Shown: in pieces, positions 32,910 to 43,992 of the stretch | Layout: each line of letters starts with the position of its first letter | How positions within the stretch are numbered: the stretch's first letter is position 1 | Source of the DNA: Erpobdella octoculata | Taxonomy: Eukaryota; Annelida; Clitellata; Hirudinida; Erpobdellidae | Reading direction: 5' to 3' | NCBI GenBank assembly: GCA_963978895.1 | Contig: OZ022247.1 | Coordinates: 15,198,312-15,262,311 of the forward strand | Length of the DNA stretch: 64,000 bases | Program-made: the position numbers and the translations under genes | Notes under the pieces: model-generated | What the model was told of the DNA's origin: nothing | The model's input: only the letters and a program-made list of their open reading frames with translations | Databases searched by the model: none

Positions 32910-35900
32910 TTGCCCGTGTTGTGTGTGTGTGGAAAAAGCTTTAAGACAGTCCGAGGAATGAAAGTTCACAGAACAAAAATGGGATGTCTTCCCGCTTCTG
33001 TTCGCCGCCCAACATCTCTCAGTGCGGGCTCAGTTTCGTCGGCTCAAGAAGTTCCAGAACCCATCCATGTTCCACAGATTGCTTTCGACGGAGGAGCTGA
33101 ATGTGTTTGTGGAAGAAGATTTAAGTCAATTCGCGGAATGAATGTTCATAAAACTAAAATGGGTTGTCAAACTGCTATCAATCAACGCTCTGCATCAACC
33201 AAGGAGGCAGGTAACACGTCTGACTACGCCGGGCCGGAAGCTAACCACAGCCCCGACAAAGTCTCCGATTCAGAAGCAGATGTAAATTCAGAACCCAAGA
33301 CAAGAATTAAATTTCCGAAAGCAATTGACACTTCAGCTTGGTCAACATTAGACTTGGAGTTGACGAGATTACTCAAAGCCCAGTTGAGGGAGAATCCACA
33401 ACTCGATATGAAAACCTTCTCAGAAATTATCTACAAAAAATGTTTCGATTCATTTGGTGTGGTCCAGAAAAACCCGGTTCACACGCATGCAGCAGTATCC
33501 AGACGGCAGAGAGAAATTGAAAAATTAAAGAAGGAGCGAAAGAAACTCAGGCGACAATGGAGAATCGCAGAGGGGGTCGAAAAAGTTGGTCTGTCTGAAC
33601 TGTGGCGGGATGTAAAAAATCGGCTCCGGGCTCTCAGGGCTGCAGAAAGACTCCGGAAAAAGAAAAGTGAGCAAAAGAAAGCCAGATGCAAATTCATGGA
33701 AAATCCATTTTGCTTCGGAAAAAGTTTGCTGGATCTACCAAAATCTGGCACTCTTCGAGCGACAAAACAAGAATTAGATAAGTACTTCCGTTTGGCGTTC
33801 AAAGATCCTCTTAGCGATTCAGAGCTGCCGGAAAGAACCGATTTTCCCGAAGTACAGTTGCCGAAAGTGGCTTTCGACGGTGGAGAGATAAAGATGAATG
33901 AAGTATCTCAGTTTCTAAAAAAAACGAGGAACAAATCTGCCCCAGGTCCCAACGGCATTCCATATTTGTTATACAAGAGATGTCCAGGCGTGCAAAAGCT
34001 GCTCTACAACCGTTTAAAGATTGCATGGCGATCTAGATGCGTAGATAGGGAATGGCAGAAGGCGGAGGGAGTTTTTATCCCCAAAGAAAAAGATTCGGTC
34101 AATATCAACCAATTCCGACCAATCTCACTTTTGAACGTGGAGGGAAAAATATTTTTCGCTGTTCTGACCAAGAGGCTCACGGATTTTGCAATTCGTAATG
34201 AGTACATTGACAGATCCGTGCAAAAAGGAGGAGTCCCCGGAGTACCGGGATGTATCGAGCACTCATCCATGATTTGGGAGGCCATCAAAAGAGCAAGACA
34301 AAACCAACTCAGCCTGCATGTGGTCTGGCTTGATTTAGCAAACGCGTACGGGACTGTTCGCCATCAATTGCTCTGGAAGACACTCAAAAGGCACAATGTT
34401 CCAGAATTCCTCATCGATGTTCTGCAACAGTATTTTCGCCGTTTTAGGCTACGTGTGTCAACATCGACGTGCTCCACAGAGTGGTTCAACTTGCGGGTCG
34501 GAATTGCTATGGGGTGTTCAATTTCTCCCATCCTATTTGTTCTGGCTATGCAATTATTGCTCGGTTCGATTGCATCTCGGGTTCAGGATGTTTACCTGGG
34601 AAAAGGAATTTTCATGCCATCAATAAAAGCCTTCATGGACGACACTACTCTTATCTTGAATCACTGCGGCGAAATGCGCCGTATTCTTCAAAATTTCAAC
34701 GACTTGTTGTCCTGGTGTGGAATGAAGTTCAAGCCAACCAAATCGAGAAGCCTTTCTTTGCGACATGGAGAGATTGATGGTTTTGTTTCATTCTCGGTGG
34801 CTGGTTGCGAAATCCCAACAATCCAGCAAGAGCCTGTGAAAAGCTTGGGAAGATGGTACAACGTCTCCATGAATGATGTGAATCGGAGCAGCATCGTTCT
34901 GCAGGGCTTGGTTGAGGACTTGAGGAAAATCAATTCAACCGAGCTGCAGGGAAAGTTCAAGGTATGGCTGGTACAGTTTGTTTTGATACCGAGGTTGCTA
35001 TGGCCATTAACAATCTATGAGATATGTTTATCTCACGTGGAGCGAATGGAGAAGAAAATGAACTGCTGCATTCGGAAATGGCTAGGACTTCCACCGGCGT
35101 TAACAACTTTAGCTCTATACAGTAAGTCAGCTAAGTTAGCTCTTCCATTCAAGTCCCTAGTAGAAGAGTACAAGATTAGCAAGATACGGACACAGTTGAT
35201 GCTGGACAACTCTTCAGACCCATGTATCGTGAATGTGGGCCCATCAGTTGGATCGGGAAAAGGCTGGACTGCAGGGAGGGACATCCGTGAAGCCGAGGGA
35301 TCTTTGCAATGGTCTGAAAAGCTCGGAGCAGTGCAACCGGGACGGCTCGGTCTGGATTGGTTCCATCATGTGTGGTGGTCTAAGGCCTCGTCGCAGGAAG
35401 GGACAAACCTGATTATTCAAGACAGAAGGCGAGCAATGGAGTTGGAAAGAGTGCAGTTAGGTGCTCAGATGTCGCAACAGGGCGATTGGACTAGATGGGA
35501 GGCGGCAGTTCAACATTCGATGACATGGAATGATTTGTGGCGTTACTCGCCCATCCGCCTATCTTTTGTGATTAGAGCGATGTATGATCAACTGCCGACA
35601 GCTTCGAACTTAGTGAAGTGGGGAAAGCTTGAAAATGAAGCCTGCAAGCTGTGTGAGAAAACAGAAACTCTGATTCATATTCTCTCATGTTGTCCGTATG
35701 CTTTGGCAAAGGGAAGATACACGTGGCGCCACAATGAGGTTCTAAGAGAGATACTGGGCATTATCAAGGAGAACTGCAGACTAGCCAATTCGATGCAGTT
35801 GTGCCCCAGAAGAAAAGTTTATTTCTTGAGAGAAGGCTTGCAGCACTTGGGCCGCAGAAAGGCAAGTACGAGAAGAGAATCGTTGCTTGATGCGGCAAAT

Positions 35901-36344
35901 GACTGGAGGATATCAGCAGACTTAAAAGATGAAGACTGCTTTCCGGAATTGGTTCGCAGCAGCGGATTGAGACCGGACATTGTCATTTTTTCCAGTTTGG
36001 CCAAGACGTTGCTGTTCATCGAATTGACAGTGCCATGGGAAAGCAACATGGAAGCCTCAAATATCTTGAAAGAAGAGCGTTACAGAATCCTTGCCCAAGA
36101 TTTGGAGCGTGCGGGATATAGAGTCGAGATTTTTCCAGTTGAAGTAGGCGCCAGGGGTTTAGCCGGTCGCTCACTCATCAAATTGCTTGTGGCTCTCGGA
36201 ATGTCGGGTCGGAAAAAAACTCAAGCTATCAAGAAAATAGCTGAAAGAGCAGAAACAGCTTCTTTTTGGATATGGATGCAAAGGAATGAAAAAGGAGATA
36301 ATACATTTAAACAGCCACTTCTGGCTTCCGTACAACAGTGTTAG
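32910..36344 (+). CDS. R2/NeSL-type reverse transcriptase with restriction-like endonuclease
   Basis: The 1144-codon frame has no internal stop. Two zinc fingers of unusual spacing lie at residues ~5-26 ([16 protein letters not shown], then C) and ~63-84 ([16 protein letters not shown], then C). The reverse transcriptase follows, with [20 protein letters not shown] and catalytic FMDDTTLI near residue 574. A CCHC knuckle ([16 protein letters not shown]) lies near 911 and the PD-(D/E)xK nuclease (RPDIVIF...IELTVPWE) near 1020-1045. These proteins nick target DNA and prime reverse transcription from the element RNA there. The first codon used here is TTG; the frame stays open upstream into the CATA repeat with no ATG, so initiation may be non-AUG, internal, or the 5' end may be truncated. 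Confidence 0.9.
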   Translation: MPVLCVCGKSFKTVRGMKVHRTKMGCLPASVRRPTSLSAGSVSSAQEVPEPIHVPQIAFDGGAECVCGRRFKSIRGMNVHKTKMGCQTAINQRSASTKEAGNTSDYAGPEANHSPDKVSDSEADVNSEPKTRIKFPKAIDTSAWSTLDLELTRLLKAQLRENPQLDMKTFSEIIYKKCFDSFGVVQKNPVHTHAAVSRRQREIEKLKKERKKLRRQWRIAEGVEKVGLSELWRDVKNRLRALRAAERLRKKKSEQKKARCKFMENPFCFGKSLLDLPKSGTLRATKQELDKYFRLAFKDPLSDSELPERTDFPEVQLPKVAFDGGEIKMNEVSQFLKKTRNKSAPGPNGIPYLLYKRCPGVQKLLYNRLKIAWRSRCVDREWQKAEGVFIPKEKDSVNINQFRPISLLNVEGKIFFAVLTKRLTDFAIRNEYIDRSVQKGGVPGVPGCIEHSSMIWEAIKRARQNQLSLHVVWLDLANAYGTVRHQLLWKTLKRHNVPEFLIDVLQQYFRRFRLRVSTSTCSTEWFNLRVGIAMGCSISPILFVLAMQLLLGSIASRVQDVYLGKGIFMPSIKAFMDDTTLILNHCGEMRRILQNFNDLLSWCGMKFKPTKSRSLSLRHGEIDGFVSFSVAGCEIPTIQQEPVKSLGRWYNVSMNDVNRSSIVLQGLVEDLRKINSTELQGKFKVWLVQFVLIPRLLWPLTIYEICLSHVERMEKKMNCCIRKWLGLPPALTTLALYSKSAKLALPFKSLVEEYKISKIRTQLMLDNSSDPCIVNVGPSVGSGKGWTAGRDIREAEGSLQWSEKLGAVQPGRLGLDWFHHVWWSKASSQEGTNLIIQDRRRAMELERVQLGAQMSQQGDWTRWEAAVQHSMTWNDLWRYSPIRLSFVIRAMYDQLPTASNLVKWGKLENEACKLCEKTETLIHILSCCPYALAKGRYTWRHNEVLREILGIIKENCRLANSMQLCPRRKVYFLREGLQHLGRRKASTRRESLLDAANDWRISADLKDEDCFPELVRSSGLRPDIVIFSSLAKTLLFIELTVPWESNMEASNILKEERYRILAQDLERAGYRVEIFPVEVGARGLAGRSLIKLLVALGMSGRKKTQAIKKIAERAETASFWIWMQRNEKGDNTFKQPLLASVQQC

Positions 36345-36859
36345 CTCCTCCTTTGTTTACAAGTTCAGGGACGAAGTCGCGTTATGGCTGCCGGCGAAAG
36401 TTTCGGTTGTTTGCAATGGAAGGAAAGTTGCTGGCGTTTAGAAAATAATCGAAACAATGTTTCCTGCCATTATGGTTTGTGGTGTTTCTCGTTTGGTGAA
36501 AGTGATGGCATGGCTCGAAGTTCCGGAGGTGAATGTTTCTTTCGGTATCGGAATCTGGCGGTTTGGTGGATGCTACAGTTACTACATGCTCAAGTTCCGG
36601 CGTTTGAAAGACAGTTTCTCATCTTGTTACAGTTGCTTGACGGTTTCAAAATGACTTCTTGGTTCTGGTACTTTGAAGATTTGCCGGTTATCTGGTTCTG
36701 GTCGGAAACGGCATGTGATACACAAATTTCGTCAGGGGGCGGCCGTCTGATCAACGGTCGTGGCCCACCCTCCCGTGGTAGCGTCAGGAAAAGGGCCGAA
36801 ACGCTGGGAGGGTCTTCCTCTGAAGACCTCTGACGAACTTGCTCGAAGAAGAGTTTTCA
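36345..36859 (+). other. 3' UTR of LINE N2
   Basis: The segment is almost identical to 31449-32033 of N1, although it does not code. Conservation of the whole UTR and of the exact end point (TTTTCA then CATA) fits target-primed reverse transcription that starts from a fixed RNA 3' end. Confidence 0.75.
36821..36838 (+). promoter_or_regulatory. 3'-terminal hairpin of LINE N2
   Basis: Same perfect stem (GGTCTTC/GAAGACC, loop CTCT) as in N1, 21 bases before the CATA junction. Confidence 0.5.
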
Positions 36860-37177
36860 CATACATACATACATACATACATACATACATACATACATAC
36901 ATACATACATACATACATACATACATACATACATACATACATACATACATACATACATACATACATACATACATACATACATACATACATACATACATAC
37001 ATACATACATACATACATACATACATACATACATACATACATACATACATACATACATACATACATACATACATACATACATACATACATACATACATAC
37101 ATACATACATACATACATACATACATACATACATACATACATACATACATACATACATACATACATACATACATACA

Positions 37178-37211
<34 letters not shown>

Positions 37212-37265
37212 CATATATACATATATACATATATACATATATACATATATACATATATACATATA
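36860..37265. repeat. (CATA)n microsatellite, right flank of N2
   Basis: About 345 bases of pure CATA then TATACA steps. This is the longest CATA tract in the window. Confidence 0.96.
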
Positions 37266-37284
37266 TTCATTTTTATATATATAG

Positions 37285-37350
37285 ATATATAGGCGAGACG
37301 GTGTTGCCGTAGACATTGGGTTCGATTCCTAGTGTATATTTATTTATATA
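37285..37350 (+). other. tRNA-like B box remnant
   Basis: The word GGGTTCGATTCC at 37318-37329 is a perfect pol III B box, 26 bases after a weak A box-like GGCGAGACGG. The surroundings do not fold into a full tRNA, so this is probably the head of a tRNA-derived SINE cut off by the Helitron at 37360. Confidence 0.35.
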
Positions 37351-37359
37351 GTGTATATA

Positions 37360-38580
37360 TCTATATATATAAAAGAACATGTCCTGACTGACTGACTGAC
37401 TGACTGACTGACTGACTGACTGACTGACTGACTGACTGACTGACTGACTGACTGACTGACTGACAGATGACTGACTGATAATCAACGCCGAGCTCAAACG
37501 CCTCATCCTAGGAACGTGAAATTTGGAACTTATATTACTTTTATAGCGTAAACATCCGCTAAGAAAGGATTTTTGAAAATTTTGCTCCTGAGGGGAAAAA
37601 ACTGGAAAACAAACTTTTTTCTAAAACAATGTATATCTCGAAAACCAAAAATGAGGAGATTTTGAAATTTTGTATATAGATTCTATTTGAAAAATAAAAA
37701 GATACGTGTTTCACCATTTTTTGAAAATTCGGTTTCCCGGATCTCAAATGTGGGTTGGAAAATTGGGTTATTTGGTTTTTAAAGTAGCTGCTACTCAAAA
37801 ACTGTGAATGCTACAGGAGTGAAAATTAGTATTTAGTTTCTACTCCAAAAATAATGAAATACGTGTTTTAGCATTTTTTTAAAATTTGGTTTTCAGGACC
37901 TCAAATGTGGGGTGGAAAATGAGGTTATTTGGTTTTTAATGTAACTGCTACTCGAAAACAGTAGATGCTACAGGAGTAAAAATTAGTATTTGGTTTCTAC
38001 TCCAGAAATAATGATATACGTGTTTTACCATTTTTTGAAAATTTGGTTTCCAGTTCCAGGACCTCAAATGTGAGGTGGAAAAAAGGTTATTTGATTTTAA
38101 AATAACTGCTACTCAAAAAATGTAAGTGCTACAGATTTGAAAAATAGTATTTTGAGGTTTTGTGCCGGTTAAAAGTAAATGAGTTCAGTTTATCACCGGA
38201 CGGACGGGCCAAGCCGTTATTTTAGGGTCTTCATACGGCCCTGCCCAAACCTTAAATCAAGGTGGGACGGGCCGAGATTTTTAACCAAGTATATAGACCT
38301 TTTAGTGATTTTAGGGTGTTCAGGCTAAACGTGAAGTCAAGGTGGGACGGGCCGAAGTTTTTCATCAAGTATATAGAACTTCTAGGCCTGTAAAAACGGT
38401 CCGGGACCATATTAGACGGGCCGTGCCGGGCCAGGAATTTTGGTTTTTGAAACGGGTTGGGCCAAGTTGTCGACGGGCCGAGCCGAGACCTAAAAAATTG
38501 ATCCTTGCAGTACTCTACTATGTATGCATGGTTCAAATTCTCAAATTTCATGCGAGCGAAGCCGCTACGGGCACTGCTAG
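37360..38580 (+). mobile_element. Complete non-autonomous Helitron, family B
   Basis: It starts TCTATATATATAAAAGAAC after a host T-rich A/T site and ends GCACTGCTAG before a host T, with the GC arm GCCGCTACGGGC just inside. It contains the (TGAC)n module, three to four ~155-bp tandem units and no coding region. It is the plus-oriented twin of 2217-3837. Confidence 0.85.
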
Positions 38581-38860
<280 letters not shown>

Positions 38861-38864
<4 letters not shown>

Positions 38865-39019
38865 CAGTGCCCGTAGCGGCTACGCTCGCATGAAATTAGA
38901 GAATTTGAACCGTGCATAAATAGTAGAGTACTGCACGGATCAATTTTTTAGGTCTCGGCTCGGCCCGTCGACAACTTGGCCCAGCCCGTTTCAAAAACCA
39001 AAATTCCTGGCCCGGCACT
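38861..39019 (-). mobile_element. Helitron family B 3' end fragment
   Basis: Reverse complement of a family B 3' end (GCCGCTACGGGCACTGCTAA), in which the terminal CTAG has become CTAA. Upstream it is fused directly to LINE endonuclease sequence at 39020. Confidence 0.7.
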
Positions 39020-39300
39020 GTTAGTTCGATGAACAGCAACGTCTTGGCCAAACTGGAAAAAATGACAATGTCGGGTCTCAATCCGCTGCTGCGAACCAAT
39101 TCCGGAAAGTAGTCTTCATCTTTCAAGTCCGCTGATATCCTCCAGTCATTTGCCGCATCAAGCAACGAATCTCTTCTCGTACTTGCTTTTCTGCGGCCCA
39201 AGTGCTGCAAGCCCTCTCTCCGGCAGAAAATGTCCTTGTTCTTTTCCGACATCGAATTTCTATCATTCCTTGCATCGTGGCAGATATTTATCATGCAAAT
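39020..39300 (-). pseudogene. R2/NeSL-like endonuclease fragment N4
   Basis: On the minus strand it reads [20 protein letters not shown] through the PD-(D/E)xK signature and stops at FIELTV, where Helitron sequence begins. It matches N1/N2 closely but for one region at its start (39230-39300), which is unrelated to them. Confidence 0.75.
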
Positions 39301-39689
39301 AAACTCGCGACGTGAAAGAAATTCAGACTATTCAAGTGAGAAAACCTTCGACGACATAACGGCTTCGCTTTCGTAGCGGAACTTAATATCGCCACGTAAA
39401 CAAAGACGAAGCAATTCTATTCTTGCGGAGCTGAGAGAGCGGCTTCTAAATTTGGAAAATCTTTTTTCTCTCTTTGAGACCAAATCCAGAATGAAGCCGA
39501 TTCTGCTGCTTCAGAAATCTGTTTAATTGCACGGGTCCGTTCTCTGTTAGACATTCCCAGGGCCCGCAGCAACTTTAGCAAAGATTTACCAACCAAACCG
39601 CGTGCTCCGACTTCAACAGCAAAAAGCTCAGCTCTTGAGCCATTTGCTTCCAAATCCAATACCAGTTCTCTGTATTTTTCTAATTTCAT
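39301..39689 (-). mobile_element. Diverged R2/NeSL-like LINE, 5'-truncated copy N3
   Basis: On the minus strand a (CATA)n tract runs straight into the last 90 codons of an R2/NeSL-like protein, followed by a stop at 39417 and a short 3' UTR. It has the same orientation relative to the repeat as N1 and N2 but only moderate protein identity, so it belongs to a sister family. Confidence 0.72.
39417..39689 (-). pseudogene. C-terminal part of an R2/NeSL-like protein
   Basis: The frame includes [20 protein letters not shown] and ESASFWIWSQRE, which line up with the C-terminus of the N2 protein ([13 protein letters not shown] and [12 protein letters not shown]). RT and nuclease are missing. Confidence 0.75.
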
Positions 39690-39745
39690 GATGTATGTAT
39701 GTATGTATGTATGTATGTATGTATGTATGTATGTATGTATGTATG

Positions 39746-39776
<31 letters not shown>

Positions 39777-40011
39777 GTATGTATGTATGTATGTATGTAT
39801 GTATGTATGTATGTATGTATGTATGTATGTATGTATGTATGTATGTATGTATGTATGTATGTATGTATGTATGTATGTATGTATGTATGTATGTATGTAT
39901 GTATGTATGTATGTATGTATGTATGTATGTATGTATGTATGTATGTATGTATGTATGTATGTATGTATGTATGTATGTATGTATGTATGTATGTATGTAT
40001 GTATGTATGTA
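39690..40011. repeat. (TATG)n microsatellite (CATA on minus)
   Basis: About 320 bases of ATGT repeats with one TAAG step. It abuts LINE N3 on one side and a Helitron 3' end (A|CTAG) on the other. Confidence 0.96.
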
Positions 40012-41570
40012 CTAGCAGTACCCGTAGCGGCTTTGCTCGCATGAAATTAGAGAGTTTGAACCATGCATCCATAGTATAGATCAATTTTTTAGTCTCGGCC
40101 CGTCGACAACTTAGCCCAGCCCGTTTTAAAAACCCAAACTCCTGGCCCGGCACAGCCCGTTTGAATTAGGCCCGGCCCATTCTTACAGGCCTAGAGGTTC
40201 TATATACTTGATGAAAAACTTCGGCCCGTCCTACCTTGACTTCAGGTTTGGCCCGGCCCAACTGAAGACCCTAAAATCACTAAAATATCTATAAACTTGC
40301 CAAGTTTAACTTGGTGAAAAACTTCGGCCCGTCCCACTTTGATTTAAGGTTTGGCCTGGCCCATGTGAAGACCCTCAAATAACGGCTTGGCCCGACCGTC
40401 CGGTGATAAACTTTTTTTTTTTTTTTTTTTTTTTTTTATTATAGTTTATAGTCTTTTACACCAAGTGTTTTAAGACTGAATTGGCTGTATGTAGGAAGCA
40501 CATAAGTACTTCCCGTCGTGGATCAAAGTTTGATCCTTTTAACTGTCCCTCCTCCTTTATCCAGGCTTGGGACTGGCTCGCAATTAGCGAGGCGGAGTTC
40601 CGGTGATAAACTGAACGCAACTTCTTTTAACCGGCACAAAACCTCAAAATACTAATTTTTACATCTGTAGCACTTACAGTTTTTGAGTAGCAGTTATTTT
40701 AAATTCAAATAACCCTTTTTCCACTTCACATTTGAGGTCCTGGAAACCAAATTTTCAAAAAATGGTGAAACACGTATATCATTATTTTTAGAGTAGAAAC
40801 TAAATACTAATTTTACTTTTGTAGCATTTACAGTTTTTGAGTAGCAGTTACTTTAAAAACCAAGTAACCCTCTTTTCCACCCCACATCTGAGGTCCTGGA
40901 AAACAAATTTTAAAAAAATGGTAAGACACGTAAATCTTTATTTTTAGAATAAAAACTAAATACTAATTTTTACATCTGTGGTATTTACAGTTTTTGAGTA
41001 GCAGTTACTTTAAAAAACAAACAACCCTATTTTCTACCCCACATTTAAAGTCCTGGAAACGAAATTTTCAAAAAATGCTAAAACACGTACTTCATTATTT
41101 TTGGAATAGAAACTAAATACTAATTTTTACTCCTGTAGCATTCACAATTTTTGAGTAGCAGCTACTTTAAAAACCAAATAACCCAATTTTCCAATTCACA
41201 TTTAAGGTTCGGGAAACCGAATTTTCAAAAAATGGTGAAACACGTATCTTTTTATTTTTTAAGAAGAATTCGTATACAAAATTTCAAAATCTCCTCATTT
41301 TTGGTTTTCGAGATATACATTGTTTTAGAAAAAAGTTTGTTTTCCAATTTCTTCCCCTCAGGAGCAAAATTTTTAAAATTCCTTTATTAGTGGATGCTTA
41401 CGCAATAAAAGTAATATAAGTTCCAAATTTCACGTTCCTAGGATGAGGCGTTTGAGCTCGGCGTTGATTATCAGTCAGTCAGTCAGTCAGTCAGTCAGTC
41501 AGTCAGTCAGTCAGTCAGTCAGTCAGTCAGTCAGTCAGTCAGTCAGGACATGTTCTTTTATATATATAGA
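40012..41570 (-). mobile_element. Complete Helitron family B carrying a nested SINE
   Basis: On the minus strand it starts TCTATATATATAAAAGAAC and ends GGTACTGCTAG at the edge of the TATG tract. It has the long (GTCA)n module near 41470-41545, internal ~155-bp units, and an inserted SINE at 40413-40599. No coding region. Confidence 0.84.
40413..40599 (-). mobile_element. SINE family S inserted in a Helitron
   Basis: On the minus strand it starts AACTCCGCCTCGCTAATTG and ends in an A-tail of more than 20 bases. A perfect 13-bp duplication, CCGGTGATAAACT, flanks it at 40400-40412 and 40600-40612. The uninterrupted Helitron sequence elsewhere (2600-2620 kb region near GTGATAAACTGGAC) shows the empty site. 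This is the cleanest copy of the family. Confidence 0.85.
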
Positions 41571-41576
41571 TTACCA

Positions 41577-42649
41577 CTTACGGTTTTTGAGTAGCAGTAA
41601 TTTTTAAAATCAAATAACTATATTTTCCACCTTACATTTGAGGTCCTGGAAACCAAATTTTCAAAAAATGCTAAAACACGTATTTCATTTTTTTTGGAGT
41701 AGAAACTAAATACTAATTTTTACTTTTGTAGCATTAACAGTTTTTGAGTAGCAGCTACTTTAAAAACCGAATAACCCAAAAAAATGATGAAACACGTATA
41801 TCTTTTTTTTTGAGTTGATACTAAGTATTAATTTTTACAGTTACTTTAAAAACCAAATAACCCTATTTCCCACCCGACATTTGAAGTCCTGGAAACCAAA
41901 TTTTCAAAAAATTGTGAAACCGGTATATCATTATTTTTAGAGTAGAAACTAAATACTAATTTTTACTTTTGTAGCATTACCAGTTTTTGAGTAGAAGCTA
42001 CTTTAAAAATCAAATAACCCACATTTCCAACCCACATTTGAGGTCCAGGAAACCAAATTTGTAAAAAATGGTGAAACACGTATATCTTTATTTTTAGAAA
42101 AGAAATCAAATAATAATTTTTACATCTGTGGTATTTACTGTTTTTGAGTAGCAGTTACTATAAAAGACAATTAGCCCTATTTTCCACCCTACATATGAAG
42201 TCCTGGAAACCAAATTTTCAAAAAATGCTAAAACACGTATTTCATTATTTTTGGAGTAGAAACTAAATACTAATTTTTATTCCTGTAGCATTAACAGTTT
42301 TTGAGTAGAAGCTACTTTAAAAACCAAATAACCCAATTTTCCAACCCACATTTGAGGTCCGGGAAACCGAATTTTCAAAAAATGGTAAAACACGTATCTT
42401 TTTGTTTTTCAAAAAAAATCTATATACCAAATTTCAAAATCTCCTCATTTTTGGTTTTCGAGATATACATTGTTTTAGAAAAAAGTTTGTTTTCCAGTTT
42501 TTTCCCTCAGGAGCAAAATTTTCAAAAATCCTTTCTCAGCGGATGTTTACGCTATAAAAGTAATATAAGTTCCAAATTTCACGTTCCTAGGATGAGGCGT
42601 TTGAGCTCGGCGTTGATTGTCAGTCAGTCTGTCAGTCAGTCAGGACATA
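41577..42649 (-). mobile_element. Partial Helitron family B
   Basis: It contains further ~155-bp units and the family B 5' segment with a short (GTCA)n near 42620-42640, but has no CTAG end. It is cut by a family A Helitron that starts at 42650. Confidence 0.72.
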
Positions 42650-42827
42650 TCTATATATATAAAAATGAATGTTTGTATGTTAATGGCCTTTATGCATTGC
42701 TACACCATTCATCCGATTGTAATGAAATTTTCACACAACCTTGAGAGTCAAGGGGAATCAAATATAAAAAAAAATTTGAAATCCGTCACAAAATGAGCGG
42801 AGCGGAGCGGGTGAGCGAGCGGGAACT
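42650..42827 (+). mobile_element. Helitron family A 5' end inserted in family B
   Basis: Starts TCTATATATATAAAAATGAA right after the family B word CAGGACATA and runs to GAGCGGGAACTA before CA and TA repeats. The insertion shows family A was active after this family B copy. Confidence 0.72.
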
Positions 42828-42980
<153 letters not shown>

Positions 42981-43117
42981 AAGTACAAAACTATTTCCTT
43001 TAAAACATCGTCATATATTGAAAATTGGCTGAAAAAATACAATTTCAAATTTCAAATCTTTCTATCGAATTAATTATGCCACCTAAACGAAAAGATATTG
43101 ATTCCACAGTTTAATCG

Positions 43118-43120
<3 letters not shown>

Positions 43121-43178
<58 letters not shown>

Positions 43179-43505
43179 TGTTTGTGGGTAAGTTTGTCTA
43201 TTATAGAAACGGGAAAGCGACCCGGAACGGACAGCGAGCGGGAGCGGAAAAGCAAGCGTGAGCGGGAATGGGAGAGCAAACGTGAGCGGGAACGGGACAG
43301 CGACCGGGAACGGGAAAACGACAGGGAGCGGGAAAGCGACCGAGAGTGGGAAAGTGACCGGGAGCGGGAAAGCGACCGGGAGCGGGAAAGCGACCGGCAG
43401 CGGGAAAGCGACCGGCAGCGGGAAAACGACCGAAAACGGGAAAGCGAACAGGAGTGGGAAAGCAGGTGGGAAAGGAAACGGGAGAAAAAGAGACAAACAT
43501 TAGAA
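43121..43505 (+). mobile_element. Helitron family A minisatellite copy
   Basis: After a TA run, GAATGTTTGTGGGTAAGTTT begins a copy of the body seen at 24050-24492, with about twelve GGGAAAGCGACCGGGAGC-type units. It ends before the hairpin, at GAAAAACC, so the 3' terminus is missing. Confidence 0.7.
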
Positions 43506-43670
43506 AAACCTTTTTTAAAATAATTTTTTTAAATTATTTTTTAAAATATAGCCATGGACCTATCCTCAGACCTACCAAATGTACACAAAAAATTTCATAA
43601 AAATCGGTTAAGCCGTTTCGGAGGAGTTCAATTTCAAACACTATGACACGAGATTTATATATATATGTAT
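43506..43670. other. Repeat-derived joint without a gene
   Basis: It holds AT-rich filler, then a segment with AAATCGGTTAAGCCGTTTCG and GGAGTTCAATTTCAAACACT, words typical of interspersed-repeat interiors, and a short TA run. Confidence 0.4.
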
Positions 43671-43818
43671 ATATATATCTTTGAGACACGCTCTAAGAAA
43701 CACAACTCGCCATTTGGCAGAAACAACTTTTCGAGCCAAATTCTCGACCTTTCGGCACAAAACTCTCTGTTCGAGACTACAATTAGCCAAAAACTTTTCC
43801 ATTAAACTTTTATTGTCA

Positions 43819-43860
43819 GACCGACGGACCGTTTCAGCTATGTCAGCCATCCTCAGGGTC
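43819..43860 (-). ncRNA. Hammerhead ribozyme of PLE copy P1
   Basis: In order on the minus strand: GACC, CTGAGGA, stem II GGCT/AGCT with a 5-base loop, GAAAC, a minimal helix III, GTC, and GGTC, which pairs with the first arm. All core bases are present. The ATG of the element frame lies across the core and stem II. Confidence 0.75.
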
Positions 43861-43992
43861 AAAAGTAAAACGAGAAAAGTAAACAAACAGAAAGAACCGA
43901 AATTGTCAAAGAATTAGCACACTAACAAAAAAAAAACGAAAAAACACTCTACCTATCAAATCAAAAGAATATAAAATTTATACTATTGGAAA

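Larger units (their letters stand above)
32783..36859 (+). mobile_element. R2/NeSL-like LINE, near full-length copy N2
   Basis: It is flanked by (CATA)n on both sides. It contains one long coding frame (32910-36344 as the clearly element-specific part), a ~515-base 3' UTR with a terminal hairpin, and ends TTTTCA directly before CATA. There is no A-tail. A single ORF with N-terminal zinc fingers, RT and C-terminal restriction-like endonuclease is the R2/NeSL/Hero/CRE plan. The element could be autonomous if a translation start exists. Confidence 0.88.

Noticed and set aside
37285..37350. tRNA gene
   Set aside because: Only the B box is convincing; there is no full cloverleaf, and the segment is cut by a Helitron.
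43681..43917. Plus-strand 78-codon frame
   Set aside because: It is antisense to the PLE N-terminal frame and ribozyme of copy P1.
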